Origin: a virus
Direction: 5' to 3' (one strand)
DNA length: 33,568 nt
IMG/VR virus record: IMGVR_UViG_3300031963_000551
Coordinates: 1-33,568 of that record
This document shows positions 23,690-31,108 of this stretch, in pieces. The position numbers and the translations under genes were made by a program. Position 1 is the stretch's first letter. Every line of letters starts with the position of its first letter. The notes under the pieces were generated by a model. That model was given only the letters and a program-made list of their open reading frames with translations, had not been told where the DNA came from and searched no databases.

Positions 23690-24747
23690 CTGACGAAACA
23701 ATGCCCGTGGAGATCGTCCAAAACGACGCTATCGCCTCAATCGAACGCGCCCAGGTAGACGTTCAAATCTCAACCGCTCGGAAGTACCCGCGCACCCTTA
23801 GCAAAGTCAAAGAGAGGATGCTTTCATTCGCCACGCTCGACGAGGAAACCGCATCGTCATGCTTTTACACGTTGCCCGCCCGCCGGGGTGGGGACGACAA
23901 GCCGATCCAAGGACCGAGCGTCCGCATGGCCGAGATTGCCTTGGCCAGCTACCAACACGTCAAAGCCGGGTCCCGGATCATCTCCGACGACGGCAAGTTC
24001 CTGACCGCTCAGGCCGTGGTCCACGATCTCGAAAACAACGTGGCGGTCTCCATCGAGGTCCGCCGCCGGGTGACTTCCAAGTCCGGGGCTCGGTATTCCG
24101 ACGACATGATCGCGGTCACCGGAAACGCGGCTTGTTCAATCGCACTCCGCAATGCGGTCTTCCGCGTGGTTCCTCGGGCGCTGATTACGCCGGTCTATGA
24201 GGCCGCCAAGCGGGTCGCCGTTGGGGACGTCAAATCACTGACCTCTAAGCGGTCTCAGATCATCGCCCGGCTGAAGCAGATGGGAGCCAAGGACGCCGCC
24301 ATTCTTGCGGCCGTCGGTGCGGACAAGATCGAGGACATTGACCTTGCTCGGTTGGAGGTCTTGATCGGTCTCGGGACCGCAATCAAAGACGGTGAAATCA
24401 CCCTTGAAACCGCCTTCCCGGGCGCATCACCAAAGGAGGAGGGCAAGCCTATCTTCAAGGACGAACCGAAAGCCGCGCCCGCCGCGCAGGAACAGCCCGC
24501 CACCGCGCCCGTGACGCCGGAACCTACCAACCCAGCAGGAGACCCCGCAGGAACCCCGCAGGACCGTTTGGGCGCAATGCTGACCGGAGCTGGACACACA
24601 ATTGCCGAGTTCAACAAGTGGGCGGTCGATACCGGATTTCTAACCGCCGAGGTTGGGACTTGGTCCGAGGTGCCCGAAGCGGTCGCATCCCGGTGCCTCA
24701 AAGGTGCCCGCGGCCTTGTCAACCAACTGAAAGGGGTGGCCAAGTGA
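23686..24747 (+). CDS. Candidate phage recombination (ssDNA-annealing) protein
   Basis: A 353-residue protein. The N-terminal 180 residues (TARKYPRTLSKVKERMLSFA; DEETASSCFYTLPARRGGD; PIQGPSVRMAEIALASY; YSDDMIAVTGNAACSIALRN) match a phage family often found beside RecB-like exonucleases. The middle is helical. Residues 245-290 are an Ala/Pro/Glu linker, and a short domain (EFNKWAVDTGFL...) closes. The exonuclease two genes downstream suggests an annealase-exonuclease pair like Bet/Exo. Start 23686 follows a GAGGAAG Shine-Dalgarno. The family's biochemistry is inferred from context. Confidence 0.55.
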   Translation: MTDETMPVEIVQNDAIASIERAQVDVQISTARKYPRTLSKVKERMLSFATLDEETASSCFYTLPARRGGDDKPIQGPSVRMAEIALASYQHVKAGSRIISDDGKFLTAQAVVHDLENNVAVSIEVRRRVTSKSGARYSDDMIAVTGNAACSIALRNAVFRVVPRALITPVYEAAKRVAVGDVKSLTSKRSQIIARLKQMGAKDAAILAAVGADKIEDIDLARLEVLIGLGTAIKDGEITLETAFPGASPKEEGKPIFKDEPKAAPAAQEQPATAPVTPEPTNPAGDPAGTPQDRLGAMLTGAGHTIAEFNKWAVDTGFLTAEVGTWSEVPEAVASRCLKGARGLVNQLKGVAK

Positions 24748-25064
24748 GTAACGAAATCAACCGCATTGAGGAGCTTGCTGCGCTCATTCAAGCCGAAATC
24801 CCGCGCTTAATCGGTGAAGCCACCGACGCGATCAACGAGTCCATCAACGTGGCGCTGGAGGAAGCCCAAGAAACCGAATCCGACTCCCCGGCAAAACTTC
24901 GACTCGCGATCACTGCAACGTGGAACCTCGACACCAACAGCGTCGATCTCTCGATGCCGGTAACCGTGAAAAGAAAGTTCGTCCGGACGGTGGCAATGCC
25001 AGATCACAATCAGGAAAACCTGCCGTTCATCGTGGCAGAGGAGGACGGAGGTTCCAATGAATGA
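24744..25064 (+). CDS. Hypothetical protein in recombination operon
   Basis: A 106-residue protein from GTG 24744 (GTGA overlap; upstream AAAGGGGTGG). Helical acidic N-terminus (NRIEELAALIQAEIPRLIGE), then a beta segment (LRLAITATWNLDTNSVDLSM; PVTVKRKFVRT). It lies between the candidate annealing protein and the exonuclease, and overlaps the latter by eight bases. Likely an accessory of that pair; no family recognised. Confidence 0.7.
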   Translation: MSNEINRIEELAALIQAEIPRLIGEATDAINESINVALEEAQETESDSPAKLRLAITATWNLDTNSVDLSMPVTVKRKFVRTVAMPDHNQENLPFIVAEEDGGSNE

Positions 25065-26151
25065 CGAACGCCACGGACAACCGTCTGCCTCGTCCGCGCA
25101 TCGCTACGCGCTTTGCCTAGGCTCATTCCTTCTGGAGCAGTCAATCCAACAGCCGGAGGTCTCCGGTGCCGACGCACAGATTGGCAACCGCATCCACGGA
25201 TACCTCGCCGGGGAGGGTATCGCCCTCAACGAGGAGGAAATCAGGATCGCAACCGACTCCCGACTTCAGGAGATCGAACTCGTCAAGGCCGTCTTCCCGT
25301 TCCAAGACCGCCTTCAAATCATGCGAGAAAAGCGCCTCTGGGAATACGACGCGGACTTCTCAAAATCATGGTCCGGCAAGCCTGACGTGGTCTACCACGA
25401 CGCAACCCAGGCCTTGGTCATCGACTACAAAACCGGCCGCGGGGAGGTCCAACACGCAACCGGTAACGTCCAGCTTCGAGCCCTCGCCGTGCTGGTTCAA
25501 ATCTCACGGGGACCGTTTTCCGAGATCACGGTCGCCATCATCCAGCCGTTGGCCGGGGAGCCTACGACTTGCACTTACGGGGCCGAGGACTTAGTCCGCG
25601 CATCGTCGGAGATGACGACACTGATGGACGACATCCGCAAGCCGGGCCAACCGCGCAATCCATCAACCGAGGCTTGCAAATATTGCAAGGCCAAGGAGGT
25701 CTGCCCGGAGGCCCAAGGCATCGTTCAGAAACTGCCCGCGCTCGTTCCGCGGGACGGGCTCGAGATCGTCATGACTCCCGAGCAGATCGCCGAGTTCCTC
25801 GCGGTCGCTCCGCTGGCCGAGGCCGTAATCGAATCGGTCCGGGGCAAAGCCCGCCGAATGATCGACGCCGGGCAGGAAATCCCGGGGTGGAAGCTCAAGC
25901 CCGGAGCAATCCGTGAAAGCATCACCAACCCGGAACTCGCATTCGCCCGGTTCATGGAAGCCGGGGGGACTCAAGCCCAGTTCGTCGGAGCCATTACTGT
26001 GGCCAAGACCAAGTTCAAGGACGCGGTCAAGGCGGCGACGGGAAAGAAAGGCAAAGACCTCGACGGGTTCGTCGAAATCATGCTGGAGGGCTGCACCGAG
26101 GCCAAGGTCACCGCCCCATCGCTTGTCCAGGACAAGGAGGTGGCAAAGTGA
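25057..26151 (+). CDS. Cas4/RecB-like PD-(D/E)XK exonuclease with probable Fe-S cysteines
   Basis: A 364-residue protein. N-terminal ASSAHRYALC (Cys20) and GNRIHGYL (His47) are followed by the nuclease core SGKPDVVYHD (Asp110), LVIDYKTGRG (Asp123, Lys125) and NVQLRALAVL. A CX2CX5C group follows (Cys207, 210, 216). Cys20 plus this group is the Cas4/AddB pattern for a 4Fe-4S cluster. It resembles the phage DUF2800-type nuclease family. The C-terminal third is helical. It would resect DNA ends for the neighbouring annealing protein. Start 25057 follows GAGGAGGACGGAGG. Confidence 0.82.
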   Translation: MNDERHGQPSASSAHRYALCLGSFLLEQSIQQPEVSGADAQIGNRIHGYLAGEGIALNEEEIRIATDSRLQEIELVKAVFPFQDRLQIMREKRLWEYDADFSKSWSGKPDVVYHDATQALVIDYKTGRGEVQHATGNVQLRALAVLVQISRGPFSEITVAIIQPLAGEPTTCTYGAEDLVRASSEMTTLMDDIRKPGQPRNPSTEACKYCKAKEVCPEAQGIVQKLPALVPRDGLEIVMTPEQIAEFLAVAPLAEAVIESVRGKARRMIDAGQEIPGWKLKPGAIRESITNPELAFARFMEAGGTQAQFVGAITVAKTKFKDAVKAATGKKGKDLDGFVEIMLEGCTEAKVTAPSLVQDKEVAK

Positions 26152-26600
26152 ACCCCATCATGGAACCGGAAGACGCCCACTCGATGGAGTTCGTTCGGGA
26201 GTTCATGCTGCGCTTTGGGCAAGCTGTTCCCACAACGGTCTCAATGCCAAACCCGGAGACCCACAACCTTCGGTGGAGGCTTATCGACGAGGAAGCCCAA
26301 GAGCTTCGTGACGCGACCAGCTTGGTGCAATATCTCGACGCCGTCGGGGACCTCCTTTATGTGGTCTACGGGGCCGCCATCTCCGCAGGATTCACCGCCC
26401 ATCAAATCGAGGCCACGGTCTACGAGATCCACCGCTCAAACATGAGCAAACTGTGGAGCGGTGATGAAATCGACGGCATCCCGGCAGACTGCCGAGCCAG
26501 CCACGTCGGGGACGGGCGCTACATCGTCCGCCGCAACGACGGAAAGATCATCAAAAGCCCGACCTACAGTCCGGCCAACCTCCAACCCATCATCGAATGA
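26148..26600 (+). CDS. MazG/PRA-PH-like NTP pyrophosphohydrolase
   Basis: A 150-residue protein. Residues 12-95 are an all-alpha NTP-pyrophosphatase core: LRWRLIDEEAQELRDA (E48, E49, E52) and YLDAVGDLLYVVYGAA (D64, D68) give the EExxE and DxxxD metal ligands. The C-terminal 50 residues are a short beta tail (DGRYIVRRNDGKIIKSP). Phage MazG-like enzymes adjust nucleotide or alarmone pools. GTG start with AGGAGGTGG Shine-Dalgarno overlaps the nuclease stop. Confidence 0.8.
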   Translation: MNPIMEPEDAHSMEFVREFMLRFGQAVPTTVSMPNPETHNLRWRLIDEEAQELRDATSLVQYLDAVGDLLYVVYGAAISAGFTAHQIEATVYEIHRSNMSKLWSGDEIDGIPADCRASHVGDGRYIVRRNDGKIIKSPTYSPANLQPIIE

Positions 26601-26935
26601 GAAACCTCAGAGGTGGCGGGTTCGCCAAAATACTCCACGCCGCAGAGATTCACACTGCCGACTCCGGCAATCCCGTGATGCTCCTGACGGTGGAGTTCGA
26701 GACACGGACACTGGCAAAGGGGGCGCTCTACGCCCAGCGGGTGCAGTTCCGATCCTTCTCCGCGGAGGACCACGCGCTGGTGGACAAACTCAAGGCCGGG
26801 ACGTTCATCGCATTCGACGGGGACTGTGACGCGGTGAGCGAAAAGTCCCAGACGGGCTGGTGGTATGCCAACCCAAGAATCACCGGTCGCATCCTCAGCA
26901 TCATCGAAACAGAACCCGGGAGCCACGGTGAGTGA
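26597..26935 (+). CDS. OB-fold-like protein, possible ssDNA-binding protein
   Basis: A 112-residue beta-rich protein (FAKILHAAEIHTADSGNPVM; VQFRSFSAEDHALVDKLKAG; TFIAFDGDCDAVSEKSQTGW; PRITGRILSI). The spacing of LKAGTFIAFDG and the last strand resembles SSB OB folds. It lacks an acidic DDDxPF tail, which a later gene at 32760 has. It is embedded in the recombination operon between MazG-like and RusA genes. Confidence 0.5.
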   Translation: MRNLRGGGFAKILHAAEIHTADSGNPVMLLTVEFETRTLAKGALYAQRVQFRSFSAEDHALVDKLKAGTFIAFDGDCDAVSEKSQTGWWYANPRITGRILSIIETEPGSHGE

Positions 26936-27398
26936 CATCCTCCAGTTTCTCGTCGTTGGCCATCCCAAAGCCCAACCGCGGGTCAAGGCGTTCAAACGGG
27001 GCAACCACGCGGGCGTCTATGACCCGGGCACCGCAGACGGCTGGAAGCTCGCCGTTGGGGCCACTGCAAAAATTCACTGGAACCGGGTGCAATTCATTGG
27101 GCCGCTCCGGCTTGTGCTTGGGTTCTTCATGCCTCGACCAAAGGCACACTTCAACCGCCACGGAGATGCCAAGCCCGGGGCTCCAGTGTGGCACGAATCC
27201 AAGCCCGACACGGACAACTTAGCCAAGGCCGTGATGGACGCGCTGACCCAGTTGCAAGTCTGGCGCGACGACTCCCAGGTCGTCCAACTGGAGGTTTCCA
27301 AAGCCTACGGAGCCCGAGCGGGCTGCATCGTAATCCTCGGGCCGGCATCATCGCCTGACCCACTGCTGCGCCTCGACATGGGGCGCTTTATCGACTGA
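26928..27398 (+). CDS. rusA: RusA-family Holliday junction resolvase
   Basis: A 156-residue nuclease. The RusA signature is clear: ESKPDTDNLAKAVMDAL (Asp94, Asp96, Asp104), then VWRDDSQVVQLEVSKAYG (Asp114/115). The N-terminus VVGHPKAQPRVKAF matches the family. It cuts four-way junctions from recombination or replication before packaging. GTG 26928 is chosen because it begins the RusA fold; it overlaps the previous gene by eight bases. The frame is open further upstream, but that sequence belongs to the neighbour. Confidence 0.92.
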   Translation: MSDILQFLVVGHPKAQPRVKAFKRGNHAGVYDPGTADGWKLAVGATAKIHWNRVQFIGPLRLVLGFFMPRPKAHFNRHGDAKPGAPVWHESKPDTDNLAKAVMDALTQLQVWRDDSQVVQLEVSKAYGARAGCIVILGPASSPDPLLRLDMGRFID

Positions 27399-27530
27399 CA
27401 ACACCGGGGGCCGCGCATCCGAAACACGCGGGCAAAATCTTTTTGAAAAAGTTCTTTCAATCATCCCATTCCTCGTTAAATTAAGGGCATCGAAGGCAAC
27501 GAAGCCCGAGAAAATAAAAAGACCGAACGA
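27399..27530 (+). promoter_or_regulatory. AT-rich intergenic region with palindromes, candidate promoter/operator
   Basis: This 132-base gap is much more AT-rich than the flanks. It holds the palindrome CTTTTT-G-AAAAAG (27439-27451) overlapping an inverted pair TTGAAA (27443-27448) and TTTCAA (27455-27460). Further on is TTAAAT (27476-27481), usable as a -10. A TTCTTT at 27452 would be a weak -35 with an 18-base spacer. It is the one obvious gap that starts a new operon, so a promoter and operator are plausible. Confidence 0.5.
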
Positions 27531-27737
27531 ATGAAAGCTTACCAAATCAACACCCCGAAGACCCGCAAGATGCTCTCCATCTTCCTCGGAAAACTTGGCT
27601 ACGACACCATGGCCAACGACGTGATGCACGACAGCGAAAAGCACTTGCCCCAATACGCTTGGACGGTGATTCACAATCTCAAGGGGGACATCAAAACCAA
27701 GTTCGAGGCCAACTGCCGATTGATCGAACTCATCTGA
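27531..27737 (+). CDS. Small hypothetical protein, first of accessory operon
   Basis: A 68-residue protein (MKAYQINTPKTRKMLSIFLG; LGYDTMANDVMHDSEKHLP; IKTKFEANCRLIELI). Mixed charge, mostly helical. It follows the AT-rich regulatory gap directly and overlaps the next gene as TGATG. Base composition is more A-rich than the rest of the genome. No family recognised. Confidence 0.65.
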   Translation: MKAYQINTPKTRKMLSIFLGKLGYDTMANDVMHDSEKHLPQYAWTVIHNLKGDIKTKFEANCRLIELI

Positions 27738-28051
27738 TGACCCGCCCGGGGGCGCGACCGGCCAACGCGCACAACTTCAACACCTACCGAATGACATCTA
27801 TGATCACCGTTCAACTTCCGACCGATCCCGCCTATTGGAGCTGCTTCTGGGGCAGCGACTACGAGGAAGGGGTCGCCCGCGCCAACGACAACCTTGAGGC
27901 CATGATCCGCAACGAGTTTGCCGACGCGCCTTTTGAGGTCCGCTTCGAGCGCACTGCCACCCCAGCACCCCGCGGGGTCCTAGGACACGACGAGGAGGCC
28001 GTGGAGGCCGTGTTCGAGTTCATCGCCACCAACTGGACCAACGCGCTCTGA
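27737..28051 (+). CDS. Small hypothetical protein
   Basis: Start at 27737 gives a 104-residue protein coupled to the previous gene (TGATG). ATG 27791, after the AC-rich ACACCTACCG, would give 86 residues and drop a Pro/Arg-rich N-terminus. The core is TVQLPTDPAYWSCFWGSDYE, then VARANDNLEAMIRNEF and a helical end. Function unknown; start choice uncertain. Confidence 0.6.
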   Translation: MTRPGARPANAHNFNTYRMTSMITVQLPTDPAYWSCFWGSDYEEGVARANDNLEAMIRNEFADAPFEVRFERTATPAPRGVLGHDEEAVEAVFEFIATNWTNAL

Positions 28052-28054
28052 GCC

Positions 28055-28387
28055 ATGAACCTGACCAACCTCATCACCGCATTGATCGCCGTGGAATCCG
28101 GCGGGCGGGATAGTGCCATCGGTGACCAAGGCCGAGCCTTGGGGCCGCTCCAGATCCACCGGGCCGTGGTGACCGACGTGAACCGAATCACTGGGGCGCA
28201 TTACCGGCACTCCGAGATGACCAACCGAATGGCCGCCCGGGCGGTCTGTGAAGCCTACCTGAAGCACTACGGCAAAGGATGCACCACCGAGCAACTCGCC
28301 CGGAAATGGAATGGGGGACCTACTGGGGACCGCAAAACCGCCACGTTGGGCTACTGGCGCAAGGTCGAAAAGCAACTCACCAAATGA
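28055..28387 (+). CDS. Lytic transglycosylase-type endolysin (SLT fold)
   Basis: A 110-residue soluble protein with the SLT/lysozyme-like signature: LIAVESGGRDSAIGD (catalytic Glu14), LGPLQIHRAVVTDVN and the closing LARKWNGGPTG with a final helix (YWRKVEKQLTK). It cleaves the glycan strands of peptidoglycan. It has no signal peptide, so it needs a holin, but the holin candidates are about 14 kb upstream. It is small for a transglycosylase but includes the essential elements. It is the only peptidoglycan hydrolase outside the tail module. Confidence 0.82.
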   Translation: MNLTNLITALIAVESGGRDSAIGDQGRALGPLQIHRAVVTDVNRITGAHYRHSEMTNRMAARAVCEAYLKHYGKGCTTEQLARKWNGGPTGDRKTATLGYWRKVEKQLTK

Positions 28388-28394
28388 ACACAAA

Positions 28395-28637
28395 ATGAAC
28401 ACGAAACCAATCAACGACGGAGGACCTGCGTTTCCGATGGGATATCATCCCGAAGGCAACAGTGCTGACCACTTCGGCATGACCCTCCGCGTCTGGCTGG
28501 CCGGAAAGGCGCTGCAAGGCTGGGCTGCTGGGCGAAACCACAGCATGACCGAGGCGTCCGACCACGACACTGTCGCCAAGGCTTGCTTGCAGTACGCTGA
28601 CGCGATTATCCGGGCCGCCCAGGAGGTAAAACCGTGA
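28395..28637 (+). CDS. Small conserved phage protein (DGGPAFP type)
   Basis: An 80-residue protein with NDGGPAFPMGYHPEG, HFGMTLRVWLAGKAL and a C-terminal helix (VAKACLQYADAIIRAAQE). This motif combination is widespread in small phage proteins of unknown role. ATG 28395 is used; ATG 28384 runs into a stop after four codons. An AGGAGG lies before the next gene's GTG. Confidence 0.72.
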   Translation: MNTKPINDGGPAFPMGYHPEGNSADHFGMTLRVWLAGKALQGWAAGRNHSMTEASDHDTVAKACLQYADAIIRAAQEVKP

Positions 28638-28831
28638 AGCTTCACGAACTCCCACCGGATCACCGGCTCCGAAACATCGCGATCCAATCCATCGAAGGGC
28701 TCCGCATCCACTGCCGGAAAACCACCTACAAGGCAAAGCCAGCGACGTGGAAGATCGGCCGCGAGACCTACAACCGATTGGGCGAAACATGGCGCACCAA
28801 CTTTGACTTTATCGTAGAGGTGCCCAAATGA
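28634..28831 (+). CDS. Small hypothetical protein
   Basis: A 65-residue basic protein (KLHELPPDHRLRNIAIQSIE; KATWKIGRETYNRLGETW; NFDFIVEVPK). GTG start overlaps the previous stop (GTGA) behind AGGAGGTAAAACC, and its own stop overlaps the next ATG. Function unknown. Confidence 0.68.
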   Translation: MKLHELPPDHRLRNIAIQSIEGLRIHCRKTTYKAKPATWKIGRETYNRLGETWRTNFDFIVEVPK

Positions 28832-29190
28832 AAGCCACCACCGAGCAAATCGTCTCCGCGCTCCGGGTGTTGTCCGTCGAGATGTTCTCCGAGGACGGGG
28901 TCGCCAATGCCGTTGTGGCCGAGGCCGCCGACCGGCTGACAGCGATGGCCAACCTTGTCGCCAAGCACGTCCAGGAGACCAAAGACGACGTCGAGCAAAT
29001 GGCCGTCGCGTCCGACACGATGGTCGAGGCCACGTCAAAGATTCAAAGACTCCGAGCCCAGATCAAGCGGCTGGAGGAGGCGGGAAACAATCTACTCTGG
29101 AATTTCTGCCCAGAGTACACATCTGATTTAACTCAAGAACAGTCTGATGCTCTGAAGCAATGGAACCAAGCCAAGGAGGACAAGCCGTGA
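28828..29190 (+). CDS. Coiled-coil small protein, repeat-linked pair member 1
   Basis: A 120-residue helical protein: ATTEQIVSALRVLSVEMFSE, DDVEQMAVASDTMVEATSKI, IQRLRAQIKRLEEAGNNLLW (coiled coil), ending QAKEDKP. Its DNA shares two short repeats with the next gene: CGGCTGGAGGAGGCGG and a 3' 23-base element. The ends are joined by GTGA. Unknown role; likely a structural or scaffold-like helper. Confidence 0.7.
   Translation: MKATTEQIVSALRVLSVEMFSEDGVANAVVAEAADRLTAMANLVAKHVQETKDDVEQMAVASDTMVEATSKIQRLRAQIKRLEEAGNNLLWNFCPEYTSDLTQEQSDALKQWNQAKEDKP
29068..29083 (+). repeat. 16-bp repeat shared by adjacent coiled-coil genes (copy 1)
   Basis: CGGCTGGAGGAGGCGG occurs at 29068-29083 and again at 29331-29346, in frame in both genes (RLEEA). 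A 23-base element (AAGCCAAGGAGGACAAGCCG then TGA) at 29168-29190 recurs at 29467-29489 with one mismatch. Both suggest partial tandem duplication or recombination between neighbouring genes. Confidence 0.8.
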
Positions 29191-29489
29191 ACTCGCACCT
29201 TCAGGAAATCGAATCGCTTCAAAACTCTCTGAGAGAGCGCGAAGAATACGTCATAGAACTCGAAAACCGTCTCCGCGCTCTGTGGGACAAGCTCGAAGGT
29301 GAGCGGAAGCATTACATGGAGCAGATTTGCCGGCTGGAGGAGGCGGAAGATGTGATTAAAGTATCTCTTCAGCGTTCCCTTAATTCCAACGAACAAGGAG
29401 AATGCAAGTGGCTCGCCGAGCTTCCAATGACCGATGCGGAGTTCGCTGTTTTTACAACAGCATTCAAAGCCAAGGAGGCCAAGCCGTGA
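29187..29489 (+). CDS. Coiled-coil small protein, pair member 2
   Basis: A 100-residue protein, GTG 29187 behind AGGAGG. Residues 5-65 are one long coiled coil (LQEIESLQNSLREREEYVIE; RALWDKLEGERKHYMEQICR, then LEEAEDV). The C-terminus (MTDAEFAVFTTAFKAKEAKP) ends like the preceding gene. The local DNA is AT-richer than average. A paralogue-like partner of the upstream gene. Confidence 0.7.
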   Translation: MNSHLQEIESLQNSLREREEYVIELENRLRALWDKLEGERKHYMEQICRLEEAEDVIKVSLQRSLNSNEQGECKWLAELPMTDAEFAVFTTAFKAKEAKP

Positions 29490-29644
29490 GCAGTTCACAA
29501 GTTCGCCGCATTCTTTCCAACGGCATCGACGCGCCACCGTTGACCAAGGCTGAAGCCGGAGAAATCGCTCGCCACGTTCAGAAGATCCGAGTCAACGACG
29601 GGCCGACGGCATTCAGCCGACGCAAACGAAAAGGCACTAAGTGA
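29486..29644 (+). CDS. Small basic protein
   Basis: A 52-residue protein from GTG 29486 (GTGA overlap, AGGAGG upstream) to TAA 29642-29644. SSSQVRRILSNGIDAPPLTK then EAGEIARHVQKIRVN and a basic end (SRRKRKGTK). Possibly nucleic-acid binding; no family recognised. Confidence 0.6.
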   Translation: MSSSQVRRILSNGIDAPPLTKAEAGEIARHVQKIRVNDGPTAFSRRKRKGTK

Positions 29645-29889
29645 AAGCGCCACTGACCGCGAAACAGGTCGCCCGGCTTCTTGGGACACAACCCGCCCAG
29701 AACAAGCCGACCAAGAAACTCACCAACGGCATGCTTCTCAACCCACCGCTGCCCGACGATGCGGTCCGGGACATCCGCCGCCGTTGGACTGCCGGGGAGC
29801 GCCTAAAGATAATCGCCGCGGACCACAACGTCACCCAAGCCGCGGTCTCGCTCATCGGGTCGGGCCAGCGCCGGAAGGACGTCCAATGA
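29641..29889 (+). CDS. Helix-turn-helix protein (homeodomain-like HTH)
   Basis: An 82-residue basic protein. Residues 38-80 form an HTH of the resolvase/Sigma-70 region 4 style: LPDDAVRDIRRRWTAGERLK, IIAADHNVTQAAVSLIGSGQ, RRK. The N-terminal part (APLTAKQVARLLGTQPAQNK) looks like a second small helical element. Likely a transcription regulator or DNA-binding accessory for early genes. GTG start overlaps the upstream stop. Confidence 0.68.
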   Translation: MKAPLTAKQVARLLGTQPAQNKPTKKLTNGMLLNPPLPDDAVRDIRRRWTAGERLKIIAADHNVTQAAVSLIGSGQRRKDVQ

Positions 29890-29958
29890 GCCCATGCTCG
29901 CCCGCTAGTCACCGCGGGCTTGTACCGGAGCGCGGTTTCTGGTCCACGGGGGCGCATC

Positions 29959-30708
29959 GTGAACGTCATCACCGCCCGCCGCCGGGTCATGGCCGTCGGG
30001 TGCAGCCACGGCAACCGAGCCAACCCCAACGCGCTGGCCGCCGCGCTTTTGTTTCGGGAGCAGTTCCGCCCAGACGAAGTCATCCACCTCGGGGACGCCT
30101 ACGACCTTGCAAGCCTCCGGGCGGGGTCTCTGGCCAACCCTGACGACTCGGACCATGCAGACGACTACCTCGACGACATCGACAAGGGCCGGGCGTTCCT
30201 CGACGCGCTCAGGCCGACGGTGTTCATCGCGGGAAACCACGACCTCCGGGCTTTGCGGTACACCAACCACCACAACACCGTGGTCCGCGGGTTCGCCCAG
30301 GCTATCTGGGAAAAAATGGTCGAGCCGATCCAGAAACACGCCCGGGTGTTCATCAAACACCACGACGTGCTGCCGCGCTCTTGGTACAACCTCGGCGGCT
30401 ACAAGTGGGGGCACGGGCTGCTGTTTGGTGAGAACTTCCTCCGGGACACGGCCGAGTGCTGGGGCAACACCGTTGTGGCCCACGCCCACCGCGCTGGGAT
30501 CGCCACTGGCCGCCGGGATGGAAACCCGACCTGTCTCTCACCGGGGACGCTGGCCGACGCTGCCGCCATGGACTACGCCCTCCGCCGCCGCGGGACGCTT
30601 GCGTGGTCCCACGGCATAGTGTTCGGGGAATACACCGACACGACCGCGCAACTCTACCTTCACCAATGGCCGCAGGGAGAAACAGCATGGAATCTGCCGA
30701 ACTTCTAA
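29959..30708 (+). CDS. Calcineurin-like metallophosphoesterase with altered first ligand
   Basis: A 249-residue protein (GTG 29959; ATG 29989 is an alternative start just before the first motif). The ligand motifs are HLGDAYD (Asp46, Asp49), FIAGNHD (Asn93, His94), GHGLLFGE (His152) and VVAHAHR (His175, His177). The usual first DxH is CSH (Cys15, His17), so one metal ligand is changed. Such phage enzymes may be nucleases or phosphatases. The protein stays cytoplasmic, with no signal peptide. Confidence 0.82.
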   Translation: MNVITARRRVMAVGCSHGNRANPNALAAALLFREQFRPDEVIHLGDAYDLASLRAGSLANPDDSDHADDYLDDIDKGRAFLDALRPTVFIAGNHDLRALRYTNHHNTVVRGFAQAIWEKMVEPIQKHARVFIKHHDVLPRSWYNLGGYKWGHGLLFGENFLRDTAECWGNTVVAHAHRAGIATGRRDGNPTCLSPGTLADAAAMDYALRRRGTLAWSHGIVFGEYTDTTAQLYLHQWPQGETAWNLPNF

Positions 30709-30929
30709 GACGGATCCGCGACGAAATCCAACGCAAGATCGAGTTCCCGACAAGCGAGTGGAAGACCTCGAAGGAATGGATGCGAGAATGGGACCTTAAA
30801 CAATCCCAGACCAACCGCACGCTCACCCAAGGCGTAGAACTTGGGATCATGGAGGCAAAAATTTTTCGCATCCCTTGCCCGATCCGCGGTTCCTATCCGG
30901 TGCCCCATTACCGACGCAAAACACCATGA
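30687..30929 (+). CDS. Small hypothetical protein
   Basis: An 80-residue protein (ESAELLRRIRDEIQRKIEFP; EWKTSKEWMREWDLKQSQTN; RTLTQGVELGIMEAKIFRIP). The arrangement (helix, WKTSKEWMREWDLKQSQ, helix, beta wing) suggests a winged-helix DNA-binding protein. ATG 30687 follows CAGGGAGAAACAGC. It overlaps the phosphoesterase end by 22 bases. Confidence 0.65.
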   Translation: MESAELLRRIRDEIQRKIEFPTSEWKTSKEWMREWDLKQSQTNRTLTQGVELGIMEAKIFRIPCPIRGSYPVPHYRRKTP

Positions 30930-31108
30930 CCTATCGCTCCAAACACAACGCCGCCGTCACTGTCGAAATGATCGCCGAGGCCGAACTCCGCATCGGTGAA
31001 ACCAAGCGCCAGGCCGTGGTCTACACCCGCAACGGCAGGAACTACGTCCGCCCAAAGGCCGAGTTCCATGACAAGTTTTCGCTGGCAGTCTCGACCGAGT
31101 CGAAGTAA
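30926..31108 (+). CDS. Small conserved phage-type protein
   Basis: A 60-residue protein (TYRSKHNAAVTVEMIAEAEL; VVYTRNGRNYVRPKAEFHDK) with strand-rich YVRP-x-x-EF ending, a pattern frequent in small phage proteins. ATG 30926 overlaps the upstream stop (ATGA). It is the last gene before the 199-base structured gap. Unknown function. Confidence 0.65.
   Translation: MTYRSKHNAAVTVEMIAEAELRIGETKRQAVVYTRNGRNYVRPKAEFHDKFSLAVSTESK

Noticed and set aside
29886-30143. Open frame starting with an ATGA overlap after the HTH gene
   Set aside because: Product is Arg/Pro/His-rich shadow sequence lying mostly over the metallophosphoesterase, which has clear motifs in another frame.
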